Source: Zobellella maritima (GTDB lineage Bacteria; Pseudomonadota; Gammaproteobacteria; Enterobacterales; Aeromonadaceae). From it: a stretch of DNA of 64,000 bases. Below are positions 42,198 through 49,916 of this stretch, piece by piece (position 1 is the first letter of the stretch; the number at the start of each line of letters is the position of its first letter). The notes under the pieces were generated by a model. It saw only the letters and a program-made list of their open reading frames with translations. It was not told where the DNA came from and searched no databases. The stretch lies in assembly GCF_003075035.1 (NCBI RefSeq), contig NZ_QCZE01000001.1, positions 2,499,811-2,563,810 of the forward strand. The letters run 5' to 3'. A program made the translations under genes and the position numbers.

Positions 42198-42995
42198 TTA
42201 AGGGGCGGTTAATCTGTCTAGCCGTAATCGCTCCCGCTCATCAAACAGCCGCCGGCTGGCCACCGATACCGCAGCCAGGGTACCGAAACCGGTGCCGACG
42301 GTAATGGTAAACATCACCAGCACCTGGTATTTCACCGCCAGCGCCGGCGGACTGCCCGCCAATATCTGTCCTGTCATCATGCCCGGCAGGCTGACGACCC
42401 CGGCCGCCGCCATGGCATTGATGGTGGGGATCATACCTGCACGCATCGCCTCTCGCCGCTGCTCACCGATCGCCTGACTCCAGCCCTGGCCGAGCATCAG
42501 CCGCCCTTCGATCAGTGCCCGCTGCCGCCAGACCGAATCGGTCAGCCGATCCAGGCACAAGGCCACCCCGGTCATGGTATTGCCCAGCATCATGCCCAAC
42601 AGGGGGATGGCATATTGGGGGGTGTACCAGGGGTCCGGACCTATGATTAGGCTCAGGGTCAGCAGGGTAACGGAAAAAGACGAAACAAACATGGAAAGGG
42701 TGCCGATGCCAAAGGTCCAGCCACCGGCCAACCGCCGCTGCTGCCGAGCCACCACCTCCCGGCCGGCGATCAGCAGCATCACCAGGGCCATCAGTACCAC
42801 CCAATACCAGGACGCAGCCGAGAACAGGGCTTCCAGTACCAGACCGATCAGCGCCAGTTGCAACAGGGTCCGGAGCGCAGCAATCATCAGGCCTCGGGCA
42901 ATACCCAAACGCGCCAGGTGAGTGCAACCCGCCAGTGCCATCACCATCAGCGCCGCCAGCCCCAGCTGCCACCAGCTTAACTCGATGACCGCCAT
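42198..42995 (-). CDS. fetB: FetB-like ABC permease (YbbM family)
   Basis: 265 residues with about 7 membrane helices of the YbbM/FetB (UPF0014) family. Conserved segments: ARLGIARGLMIAALRTLLQL, YAIPLLGMMLGNTMTGVAL and the acidic EGRLMLGQGWSQAIGEQRR loop. In E. coli FetAB exports iron and aids oxidative-stress resistance. Its first base overlaps the fetA stop, so the pair is translationally coupled. No Fur box was recognised upstream. Confidence 0.88.
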   Translation of the reverse strand: MAVIELSWWQLGLAALMVMALAGCTHLARLGIARGLMIAALRTLLQLALIGLVLEALFSAASWYWVVLMALVMLLIAGREVVARQQRRLAGGWTFGIGTLSMFVSSFSVTLLTLSLIIGPDPWYTPQYAIPLLGMMLGNTMTGVALCLDRLTDSVWRQRALIEGRLMLGQGWSQAIGEQRREAMRAGMIPTINAMAAAGVVSLPGMMTGQILAGSPPALAVKYQVLVMFTITVGTGFGTLAAVSVASRRLFDERERLRLDRLTAP

Positions 42996-43660
42996 TACTG
43001 ATGTTCCAGCCGGGAGCCCTGAACATGGTAGTGACGATCCGCCACCCGCCCTATCTGGGCTTTGTCATGGCTGACCCACAGTACCGGTAACTGCTGAGTG
43101 CGTGCCCAGCGGGCAAGCCAGTCCTCGGCATTCAGGGTCAGCTCCGGATCCAGGTTGGCCGTCGGCTCATCCAGCAACAGAGCCCTGGGACCATAGGAGC
43201 AGGCCCGCAACAGGGCCAGGCGTTGCTTTTCGCCGGAAGACAGACGACCGACCTGCCACCCCAACACCCCGGGTTCCAGACCCAGTCCAGCCAGCTCCCG
43301 GTCGAGATCCTGATGCTCGGCAAAATGATCCGCTACCCGCTCCGCCCACCAGGGGCTTTCGGATGGCACCAGCATCACCCAGCCTCGCCAGCGATGGGCC
43401 TTGACGGCGGCCTGGGCCATATTGCCCAGCCAAACCTCTCCACCGTGGACATCCAGATCGGCAATGGCACGCAATAACCGGCTTTTGCCTGATCCCGAAG
43501 AGCCGGACAGGCAAACAATCTCTCCCGGTGCAATAGTCAGGGAAATCCCTGTCAACGCGCCCACGGATACCTGCTCCAGCTTAAGTACCCGATTATCATG
43601 AGGCCCGCTGCCGGGCTCGAGACATTGATCTTTGCTTTCCTGCGGATTTCGGACCCACAC
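42995..43660 (-). CDS. fetA: FetA-like ABC ATPase (YbbL family, GTG start)
   Basis: 221 residues: Walker A SGSSGSGKS, signature LSSGEKQRLALLRA, Walker B ALLLDEPTANLD and switch His in VLWVSHDK. The open frame runs 84 codons further upstream, but that part has no ABC similarity. I chose GTG at 43660 because AAGGAG lies 7 bases before it and the length then equals E. coli FetA (225). It pairs with fetB immediately downstream. Predicted role: energising metal (iron) export. Confidence 0.85.
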   Translation of the reverse strand: MWVRNPQESKDQCLEPGSGPHDNRVLKLEQVSVGALTGISLTIAPGEIVCLSGSSGSGKSRLLRAIADLDVHGGEVWLGNMAQAAVKAHRWRGWVMLVPSESPWWAERVADHFAEHQDLDRELAGLGLEPGVLGWQVGRLSSGEKQRLALLRACSYGPRALLLDEPTANLDPELTLNAEDWLARWARTQQLPVLWVSHDKAQIGRVADRHYHVQGSRLEHQ

Positions 43661-43978
43661 AAAGCTGCTCCTTCTGCCACCCCGGCCCATGCTCATTATT
43701 ATACAGAGAATAGGCCGGATCGGCTCCCATGTCTGTTGTCGTCGCAGTACGCACATCCTTAAAATCAGGCCTAAGCCCCAGAGGATGCCGAGCAGGCGGG
43801 AAAACGGCTGGCAAAGCCATCCCACCCGGCGGACACAGTCCTTGATTTTGCTGTGATTTAAATGAAAATCCGGCCTTGCTATCAAGTCTATACTAATGGC
43901 GGGACGTGGCACGAAACAGGCATGAGGTCCATGTCAGGGCGCCCCATCCCCTTGATCACCACTTCCAGGAGAATAATA
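43661..43978. other. Divergent intergenic region between fetA and the PA2779-type gene
   Basis: A 318-base region without a convincing gene. The upstream extension of the fetA frame is open through much of it but shows no family resemblance. On the plus strand it holds a sigma-54-like element (43907-43922) and an AGGAG ribosome site just before 43979. Confidence 0.6.
43907..43922 (+). promoter_or_regulatory. Candidate sigma-54 promoter
   Basis: TGGCACGAAACAGGCA has a perfect TGGCACG -24 element and GC at the required 10-base spacing from GG; the -12 box (AGGCA) is weaker than consensus TTGCA. A start near 43934 would give a 45-base leader to the PA2779-type gene. rpoN is present in the window, but no enhancer-binding protein gene is nearby. 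Confidence 0.4.
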
Positions 43979-44374
43979 ATGATGCAGCGAATCTGCCGGA
44001 TAATTAACCCCCTACTGATCGTTTCCTTGCTCATGGGCACAGTGCCGCTGACAGCACAGGCCCAGCCGAGCCAACTGATCTCCACCCAAACAGCGCTGAG
44101 CACCGAACAGGCCAGCATGGACCGTGAACGCATCGATGCCCTGCTGGCCCGTGCCGACGTGCGTGAGCAACTGGTCGCCTACGGCGTCTCATTACCCGAA
44201 GTCGAAGCGCGGGTCGCAGCCCTTTCGGACCAGGAAGTGCGTCAGATGGCCGAGCAGCTGGATAATATGCCGGCCGGGGCCAACTCCGTAGTCGGCGCCC
44301 TGCTCACCGTCTTTATTATCCTGCTGGTCACCGACCTGCTGGGACTGACCAACGTGTTCCCCTTCACCCGTTGA
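43979..44374 (+). CDS. PA2779-family small secreted/membrane protein
   Basis: 131 residues: signal peptide (MMQRICRIINPLLIVSLLMG, cleavage after about AQA at 28), a charged helical middle (SMDRERIDALLARADVREQ; VEARVAALSDQEVRQMAEQL) and a C-terminal membrane helix at about 103-123 with a short tail. This matches the PA2779-type family, whose function is unknown. AGGAG precedes the tandem ATGs at 43979/43982. Its TGA overlaps the ATG of the peptidase gene (TGATG), so the two proteins are made together. Confidence 0.78.
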   Translation: MMQRICRIINPLLIVSLLMGTVPLTAQAQPSQLISTQTALSTEQASMDRERIDALLARADVREQLVAYGVSLPEVEARVAALSDQEVRQMAEQLDNMPAGANSVVGALLTVFIILLVTDLLGLTNVFPFTR

Positions 44375-45321
44375 TGGGCAAGGTGCCTGGTTTGCAAAGC
44401 GTCCGTCTGGCGGGTGTTTTGCCATTCTTGCTGATGATATTACTGGCCGGCTGTAGTAGTCCCCGCCCCTCGGCGGAGGTGGCCGGCAGACTACCGGACA
44501 ACGCCTATATAGCGGGCGTGCCCTTCCATGGGCAGCGGGACTATCAGTGTGGCCCCGCTTCGCTGGCCATGCTGCTCAATGCCAGCGGCGTCCGGGTCGA
44601 CGTTGAACAGCTAATCTCCCAGGTATTTGTACCCGGTCGCTCCGGCAGCGTGCAGCCGGAAATGCTGGCCACTGCCCGCCGCCATGGGCGGATCAGCTAC
44701 CCGTTGACCGGCAGCCTGGACACGCTGCTCACCGAAGTCGCCGCCGGTCATCCTGTTCTGGTGCTGCAAAACCTGTCGCTGCCACTCTGGCCGCTGTGGC
44801 ATTACGCGGTGGTTATAGGTTACGACCAGGAGCGTACTCGACTGCTTCTGCACAGCGGTGAACAATCGCACCAGCCGGTTGCCATGGGCCGCTTTGACGC
44901 TACCTGGGCACGCAGTGACCGGTGGGCCATGGTTGCGCTTCCTCCGGGTCAACTCCCGGAATCCATCACACCGCAGCTGGCGACCGAGAGCATAGCCGCG
45001 TTTGAAACGGTAGCCGGATCCGAGTCCGCACTACCGGCCTGGCAGTCCCTGGTCACGCGCTGGCCCACGCATGCCATGGGCTGGTTTGCCCTGGGCAATG
45101 CCCTCTATGCCACCGACAAGCCGCAGGCGGCAATCGATGCCTTTCACCGGGCCACAGAACAGGCGCCGGCTCTCGCCGTCGCCTGGCTCAACCTGGGTCT
45201 GGCGCAAGCGGCCCTGGATCAACGGCAGGCCGCGACCTACAGCCTGGGTCGGGCCGCCGCATTGCCCGGTCAATGGCAAAGCCATGCCAGACAGGCACAG
45301 CAACAACTGGAGCAAAACTGA
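44374..45321 (+). CDS. PA2778-family C39-like cysteine peptidase lipoprotein with TPR repeats
   Basis: 315 residues. Lipobox LLAGC with Cys27, then a papain-like C39 domain: Gln54 and Cys59 in GQRDYQCGPASLAML, His143 in LWHYAVVIGYD. A TPR-like C-terminal region (about 235-310; WFALGNALYATDKPQAAID, AWLNLGLAQAALDQRQAA) probably binds a partner. The protease core resembles double-glycine leader peptidases, but there is no ABC transporter fused. It overlaps the upstream PA2779-type gene by one base. Substrate unknown; the co-translated small protein is an obvious candidate. Confidence 0.8.
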   Translation: MGKVPGLQSVRLAGVLPFLLMILLAGCSSPRPSAEVAGRLPDNAYIAGVPFHGQRDYQCGPASLAMLLNASGVRVDVEQLISQVFVPGRSGSVQPEMLATARRHGRISYPLTGSLDTLLTEVAAGHPVLVLQNLSLPLWPLWHYAVVIGYDQERTRLLLHSGEQSHQPVAMGRFDATWARSDRWAMVALPPGQLPESITPQLATESIAAFETVAGSESALPAWQSLVTRWPTHAMGWFALGNALYATDKPQAAIDAFHRATEQAPALAVAWLNLGLAQAALDQRQAATYSLGRAAALPGQWQSHARQAQQQLEQN

Positions 45322-45571
45322 ACCTTGTCCCTTTATTCCATTAAGCAACCGCTCAATATCATTGAGTCGCAACTTAAGGTCACCTGTACCGGAAAACGAC
45401 GGCGAACATTCACTGGATACTCGGTTCGGCAGCAAGCTGCCCCCGAGCTTGACGACGTCACCGGCCACCGGGGATGACGAGAAAAGCGGCATGGCAGACG
45501 TATTTCCCGGCCATGATGCAAGGCTCCGCCAAGAGGCTGACAAGGTCCCGTTAAGGCCGATGGGGCACCTG
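45322..45571. other. Intergenic region with no recognised gene
   Basis: 250 bases between two convergent genes. A small palindrome CTCAATATCATTGAG lies at 45352-45366. Short open frames exist on both strands, but none has a ribosome site or recognisable product. I see no terminator with a T-run. Confidence 0.5.
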
Positions 45572-47281
45572 TTAATAGACAGGCCCCTCGGTGGTGAGCA
45601 TGCCGACCAGCTGGGCACGGGTCACCAGCCCCTGCCCCTGGCGCCCGACGGGCAGCAGGAAGCCGGCGGTTTCTTCCTGCTGCAGTGCCTTGATGGCGGC
45701 CAGCAGGGAGGCATCTTCGGTAAGCTCGATCAATCGGTGGCGGCTGGCCTGCAAGGGTTCAAGTAGCTGACTCAGGGGAACGTCATCCGGCTGCTGCCGC
45801 CACGCCAGATACATTTCATTGAAACGCTGGCCGTCAACCAGGTAGGGGTGCCCGGCCTGCCGCACCACGATCCATTGCGGCGGCTGCCGCAGTAGTTCGT
45901 CGGGCACCTCATCGGTGTCGACGTCAATGGCGGCAAACTGAAATATGGCCAGCTCGGACAGATAACGCTGGGCCAAGGCTGTGCATACCGGATGAGTTTG
46001 CAGCACCTGCCCCCGCTCCTTGAGCAGGGTCAGCACCAAGGATGGCAGCCGAAACCCATGCTGGCATACCAGGTTGGCACTGAGCACCACCACCATGGCC
46101 GGAAACATCGCCTCGGCGCTGAGCGACAGCTCCAGGACAGTGGCGAGCGCTGCCAGCGGTGCATGGAGTACGGCACTCATCATGGCGGCCATACCCAGCA
46201 ACGCATAGAGGCCAGGATCGGATCCCCCCGGCACCAGGGCCCCTGCCACCCCGCCGGCACAGACCCCGAGCATCAGGTTCGGCGCTATCTGTCCACCCGG
46301 TACCCCCAAACCGATCGCCGCCGCCGTGGCGATCAGCTTGGCCAGCAGTAGCAGCAATAACGGCAGCCAGGGCATCGGCTGGACCAGGGTGGCATTGATG
46401 GTATCGTATCCGGAGCCCAGTATCTGTGGAGCGACCAGGGCCAGGACACCGGTAATGACGCCCGCCAGCAGCAGCCTGGGCCCCTTCGATTGGATGGGAA
46501 ACCGCAGAAACAGCCGGACCAGATGGTGAAACAGCACCGCCACCAGCCCGACCCAGATACCGGTGAACAGCAGGCCGGGAATATCGGAGTAGCCGGCGAG
46601 AGCCAACTGCACCGGTTCCAGCACCGGATGCGGCCCCAACAGCACTTCGGTAAAGGCCGAAGCGGTGATGGCAGCGGCAATGATGGGGGCAAATCCCAGC
46701 AGGCTGTATTCCATCAGCACCACTTCCATGGCGAACAACACCCCGGCCAGAGGAGTGGTAAAGGCGGCGGAAATGGCCGCCGCCGTACCACAGCCGATCA
46801 ACAGCCGCAGCTGACTCGGCGGCCGCCCCGCATACTGGCCGAGCAGACTGGCCACCCCCGAGCCCAGGTGCACCGCCGGTCCCTCACGACCAATGCTCTG
46901 GCCCGAGCCCAGGGCAATCAAGGCCCCCACAAACTGAAACGCGAGGTTGGCGGCCGGCAGTCGCCCCTGGCCGAACTGCAGGCGCTCCAGAACATGGGGC
47001 AACCCGACCGCCTGTGCCGAAGCCGGTGTAACCCGGTACAGGCCGATCAACAGCAAGCTGCCGAACACCGGCAGCCCCAGTCGCCAAAGGGGAGATAGCG
47101 ACTCGAAATCTTCCAGCGAAGCGCCATTCAGCCAGCCCAACGTCATATTCAGCAGACTCAGGAAACTGGCCATCACCAGACCGGACACTATGCCTATCAC
47201 GCAGCCGAGCAATACCAAGGGTAACAGGCTGTTCGAGGGCCTGAACAAAAGCCGGTGCCACTTGCTTTTCGACTGAGACAT
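45572..47281 (-). CDS. ClC-family chloride channel/antiporter with C-terminal CBS region
   Basis: 569 residues: ClC membrane domain (about 15-420) followed by a cytosolic CBS pair (about 435-565). The gating glutamate motif GREGP is present (SIGREGPAVHLG). The usual GSGIP selectivity motif is replaced by AVGLP and the GxFxP motif reads GVPGGQIAP. This pattern belongs to a known gammaproteobacterial ClC subgroup distinct from ClcA. Transports Cl- or a related anion across the inner membrane; channel versus H+ exchange is undecided. Convergent with the PA2778-type gene. Confidence 0.9.
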   Translation of the reverse strand: MSQSKSKWHRLLFRPSNSLLPLVLLGCVIGIVSGLVMASFLSLLNMTLGWLNGASLEDFESLSPLWRLGLPVFGSLLLIGLYRVTPASAQAVGLPHVLERLQFGQGRLPAANLAFQFVGALIALGSGQSIGREGPAVHLGSGVASLLGQYAGRPPSQLRLLIGCGTAAAISAAFTTPLAGVLFAMEVVLMEYSLLGFAPIIAAAITASAFTEVLLGPHPVLEPVQLALAGYSDIPGLLFTGIWVGLVAVLFHHLVRLFLRFPIQSKGPRLLLAGVITGVLALVAPQILGSGYDTINATLVQPMPWLPLLLLLLAKLIATAAAIGLGVPGGQIAPNLMLGVCAGGVAGALVPGGSDPGLYALLGMAAMMSAVLHAPLAALATVLELSLSAEAMFPAMVVVLSANLVCQHGFRLPSLVLTLLKERGQVLQTHPVCTALAQRYLSELAIFQFAAIDVDTDEVPDELLRQPPQWIVVRQAGHPYLVDGQRFNEMYLAWRQQPDDVPLSQLLEPLQASRHRLIELTEDASLLAAIKALQQEETAGFLLPVGRQGQGLVTRAQLVGMLTTEGPVY

Positions 47282-47384
47282 GGGTTCCGCCGTACAATAA
47301 GTCTTCTACACAAGCATAAGCAGATACAGGCGGGCTGCCCACCACGCAACCACGGCCATCGACCCGGCCCGAGTATGGTCAGTA

Positions 47385-47393
47385 TGCTATAGT
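47385..47393 (+). promoter_or_regulatory. Extended -10 promoter upstream of the phnA remnant
   Basis: TGCTATAGT-type extended -10 (TG at 47385-47386, TATAGT 47388-47393), 34 bases before the remnant's ATG. It may now serve the downstream YqfO-like gene. Confidence 0.4.
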
Positions 47394-47426
47394 CCTGTCA
47401 CTTTTATCGTCGAGGTGACCTAGCTG

Positions 47427-47585
47427 ATGAGTATTGAACAGCAACTGATGGACCGCAGTGGTGGCAATCGCGAACTGTGCGGTGCCGACCAGGGGCATCA
47501 GCCTGACCAGCAACCCGGAGCATATCGAAGGCAAGGTAAACGGGTACAAATCGTACTGGTGGCCAAATTCCTTAACAAAGCCTGA
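47427..47585 (+). pseudogene. Remnant of a PhnA-type zinc-ribbon protein gene
   Basis: A 52-codon frame with a GAGGTGA ribosome site. It begins MSIEQQLMDRSGGNRELCGA, very like the N-terminus of marine PhnA (YjdM-like) proteins, normally with CELCGA, and ends VAKFLNKA, like their C-terminus. The middle is read out of frame: the +1-shifted frame gives SNPEHIEGKVNGYKS, another family segment. So the gene carries a large internal deletion plus compensating frame shifts, and the zinc cysteines are mostly gone. The family role in phosphonate metabolism is itself unproven. The call is from remembered family patterns. Confidence 0.65.
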
Positions 47586-47612
47586 TTCAAAAACAGTCCC
47601 TCAGGAGGAGTG

Positions 47613-47924
47613 ATGTACAAGCTGGTATTTTTTGTGCCCGAATCCCATCTCGAACCGGTCAAGACGGCGGTATTCGCCACCGGCGCCGGAAAAATCGGCG
47701 ACTATGAGCAATGTTGCTTCGAAACCAGAGGCATGGGTCAGTTCCGGCCGTTGACCGGTGCCCGGCCTTTTATTGGCGAGTCCGAGAAACTGGAGCAGGT
47801 CGAAGAAGTTCGGGTGGAGCTGGTGTGCGAGGATGCCTTGATCCGCGAGGCCGTCGCCGCCCTGCGCGAGGCCCATCCCTATGAAGAACCCGCCTTCGAT
47901 GCTTGGCCCCTGAGTGATTTTTAG
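47613..47924 (+). CDS. YqfO/NIF3-like PII-fold domain protein
   Basis: 103 residues matching the stand-alone YqfO-type (NIF3 insertion domain) family: starts MYKLVFFVPESHLEPVKTAV, with GKIGDYEQCCF, GQFRPLTGARPFIG and the C-terminal AHPYEEPAFDAWPL segment. The fold resembles CutA/PII proteins. Function is unknown; related domains sit within Nif3 proteins. AGGAGG lies just upstream; an in-frame GTG directly before the ATG is too close to it. It follows the phnA remnant by 27 bases, so it may inherit that promoter. Confidence 0.85.
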   Translation: MYKLVFFVPESHLEPVKTAVFATGAGKIGDYEQCCFETRGMGQFRPLTGARPFIGESEKLEQVEEVRVELVCEDALIREAVAALREAHPYEEPAFDAWPLSDF

Positions 47925-47960
47925 GGCCGGCCCTGCACCGGTGCTGTACGGCGGCCATCA

Positions 47961-48254
47961 CTAGCGCCCGAGATCCATCCTGGGCGGCATAAAAACCTGC
48001 CGGATCCAGGCGCTGTCCAGGAGCCGGAAGATCTCCCGGGCAACACCGTAATCCCGTCGCCGCCCCTTGACCTCAAGCACCATGGCCCCAAAGGTATCGA
48101 TTTCGATCCGCCCATGGGCATAGTCGATCCAGATCCAGTCATCCCCCTGCCTGCCGAATCGCAGATGCTCGTAACGGCCGCCGAGCCTGGTCACTATCTG
48201 CTCGAAGGCATCCGGATCCAGCTCACCGAAGATCACATATTCACTCTGCTCCAT
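47961..48254 (-). CDS. Conserved hypothetical protein (possibly DUF3630 family)
   Basis: 97 residues, no signal peptide or membrane segment. The middle reads DDWIWIDYAHGRIEIDTFG, suggesting a small alpha/beta protein, and the C-terminus is basic. It resembles small proteins annotated as DUF3630 in Aeromonas and Vibrio, but I am not certain of the family. No function can be assigned. Convergent with the YqfO-like gene; upstream lies ogt in the opposite direction. Confidence 0.6.
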   Translation of the reverse strand: MEQSEYVIFGELDPDAFEQIVTRLGGRYEHLRFGRQGDDWIWIDYAHGRIEIDTFGAMVLEVKGRRRDYGVAREIFRLLDSAWIRQVFMPPRMDLGR

Positions 48255-48383
48255 CTGGGCTCCCGAGCCGGCGGCAATCTTAACAATGTGGATGGGATCA
48301 TCGGCTTGATAGCGGATCCCTGTCGGTCAAGACCAAACAATACCCATTGTATATAGTCCAGCTAACGATATAAGAGGCGTTTT

Positions 48384-48869
48384 ATGTATTGCACCCTGTC
48401 CGGCCCTTGTGGTCAGTTAAAGATTATCGCCGATCCAAACGCCATCGTTCGGATTGATTTCCTGGATCAGCCGGAACCCGAGCAGCCGGCAACCACTCCT
48501 CTGCTAAGCGAGGCCAGTGCCCAACTGAAAGCCTATTTTGCTGGCAGCTTGCACAGCTTCTCCCTGCCTCTGGCTCCGAAAGGAACCCGTTTCCAACAGC
48601 AGGTATGGCAAGCCCTGCAACAGCTGGCCTATGGCGAACGCTGCAGCTATAGAGAGATCGCCCTCCGTATCGGTAATCCCCTGGCCGTACGCGCCGTGGG
48701 TGCGGCCAATGGCCGTAATCCCATTCCGATTGTCATCCCCTGCCACCGGGTGATCGGTGCCAATGGCAAGCTGACCGGTTATGCCGGCGGCCTGGAACGC
48801 AAGGACTGGCTGCTGCGTCATGAAGCCGGCCTGGCAGCCTCCATCGGGGGGCGGGCTCGTAGCAGATAA
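48384..48869 (+). CDS. ogt: Methylated-DNA--protein-cysteine methyltransferase (Ogt type)
   Basis: 161 residues with the acceptor cysteine in VIPCHRVIGANGKLTGYAGG and the helix-turn-helix region YREIALRIGNPLAVRAVGAA. It removes O6-methylguanine or O4-methylthymine damage by a one-shot transfer to the cysteine. It lacks the N-terminal AraC part of Ada, so it is Ogt-like. AGAGGCG precedes the ATG. Stand-alone gene; no SOS or Ada box was recognised upstream. Confidence 0.92.
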   Translation: MYCTLSGPCGQLKIIADPNAIVRIDFLDQPEPEQPATTPLLSEASAQLKAYFAGSLHSFSLPLAPKGTRFQQQVWQALQQLAYGERCSYREIALRIGNPLAVRAVGAANGRNPIPIVIPCHRVIGANGKLTGYAGGLERKDWLLRHEAGLAASIGGRARSR

Positions 48870-49024
48870 ATACGATCCACTTTGTAAGAGATCTCTCAAC
48901 GAAGCGACAGATAAAACGTTTTCTGCTTATGGAATAACGGCATGGATTACTACATTTCCATTTAAATACAACAAGTTAAATATTACCCTCTATTTTTCGT
49001 ACTGTTCGGCTTACATCAGCTTGC

Positions 49025-49052
49025 TTGAGCAGTAGCCCAGTTAGGCTATTAT
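49025..49052 (+). promoter_or_regulatory. Promoter of the CsrB-like RNA
   Basis: TTGAGC (49025-49030), a 16-base spacer and TATTAT (49047-49052), giving a start near 49059. A CTTACA half-site at about 49010-49015 and a TGTAAG half-site at about 48885 resemble parts of the GacA/UvrY box, but no full 18-base palindrome is present. The AT-rich stretch 48870-49020 has no gene. Confidence 0.55.
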
Positions 49053-49058
49053 CTCTTC

Positions 49059-49331
49059 CGCAAGGAGCAAGGAGGTCCGTCAGGAAGACAGGCCGCCAGG
49101 AAAGGCGAAGGGAGCACCGCAGGATGCGGTCAAGGACACCTCCAGGATGGAGATAGTCGAGCGAGTCAGGATGACACGCGGTCAGGATAACCAAGGACAC
49201 CCCGAAGGATCGGGAAGAGGAGCACCTTAAGGATTAAGGTAATGTCAGGGATTGCAGGGAGCAATTTGGTTTAGGGATTGAACCGCTAAGACGACCCAAA
49301 AGGGGGATGACATGATGTCGTCCCCCTTTTT
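49059..49331 (+). ncRNA. csrB: CsrB-like small RNA (CsrA-sequestering)
   Basis: A non-coding stretch of about 270 bases with about 19 GGA motifs, many as AGGA in hairpin loops: GCCAGGAAAGGC, ACCGCAGGATGCGGT, CTCCAGGATGGAG, CCCGAAGGATCGGG and ACCTTAAGGATTAAGGT. This is the hallmark of CsrB/CsrC/RsmZ RNAs, which titrate the translational regulator CsrA. It has a promoter upstream and a strong terminator (GGGGGA / TCCCCC plus T-run, 49298-49331). CsrD, which promotes CsrB decay, is encoded at 32381-34297. The exact 5' end is predicted, not observed. Confidence 0.88.
49298..49331 (+). terminator. Terminator of the CsrB-like RNA
   Basis: Stem GGGGGATGAC / GTCGTCCCCC with a 5-base loop and flanking A- and T-runs (AAAA before, TTTTT after). 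Confidence 0.9.
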
Positions 49332-49359
49332 CCTTTTTGCCGCGATGGCAGCATGACGT

Positions 49360-49746
49360 TTAATGTCGCCACTTGTATTTCCCCGGCCCGAGCAGGATCA
49401 CCGCCACCGCCGTCAACAGAAAAAAGCCCTGCAGCTCGAGTTGCCAACCACCCGAATCTCCCAGCATGAAAAACTGGTGGGAATGGGCCAGCCCCAGGGC
49501 AAACAGCATATTCACCACGATGAGCGCGGCCCCGACCCGGCTGTAGTAGCCGATTATCAGCATCAAGGGCGCGATGACCTCGCCCACATAGACACCGTAG
49601 GCCAGGATAGCCGGCAGATCCTTGCTCACCAGCATGTTTTCGATGCCCGAGACACCACCAAACACTTTGCTAACCCCATGAAACAAGATCAAGATCCCCA
49701 GGGTCAGGCGTAATATCAACTTGCCCAGATCCGGATTTTCCGCCAT
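49360..49746 (-). CDS. DoxX-family membrane protein
   Basis: 128 residues with four predicted membrane helices. DoxX-family features: an N-terminal GKLILRLTLGILILFHGVSK helix with the conserved HG, and LPAILAYGVYVGEVIAPLML. AGGAGAGG precedes the ATG. The function of such small DoxX proteins is not settled; related proteins affect redox balance and envelope integrity. Monocistronic, convergent with the CsrB-like RNA, whose terminator ends 29 bases away. Confidence 0.85.
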   Translation of the reverse strand: MAENPDLGKLILRLTLGILILFHGVSKVFGGVSGIENMLVSKDLPAILAYGVYVGEVIAPLMLIIGYYSRVGAALIVVNMLFALGLAHSHQFFMLGDSGGWQLELQGFFLLTAVAVILLGPGKYKWRH

Positions 49747-49865
49747 AACCTCTCCTCACAGTTTTTAATCGTCGGTCCTGCCGGGCGTGAAGTTATACGG
49801 CGTATCCCTCTCATCAACGCCGGAGCCGGATTCCCGGTGATACCCGCTCACTCAATAATAATAAG

Positions 49866-49893
49866 CAAAAAAGGCGCTGTTCGGCGCCTTTTT
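49866..49893 (-). terminator. Terminator downstream of the D,D-carboxypeptidase gene
   Basis: AAAAAAGGCGC / GCGCCTTTTT stem-loop ending 24 bases after the carboxypeptidase stop, with a T-run on the minus strand. Confidence 0.85.
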
Positions 49894-49916
49894 AGTATCC
49901 ATATGCCAGCCATGGT

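Noticed and set aside
45322..45571. Short frames in the gap after the PA2778-type peptidase
   Set aside because: No ribosome site and no recognisable product in either direction.
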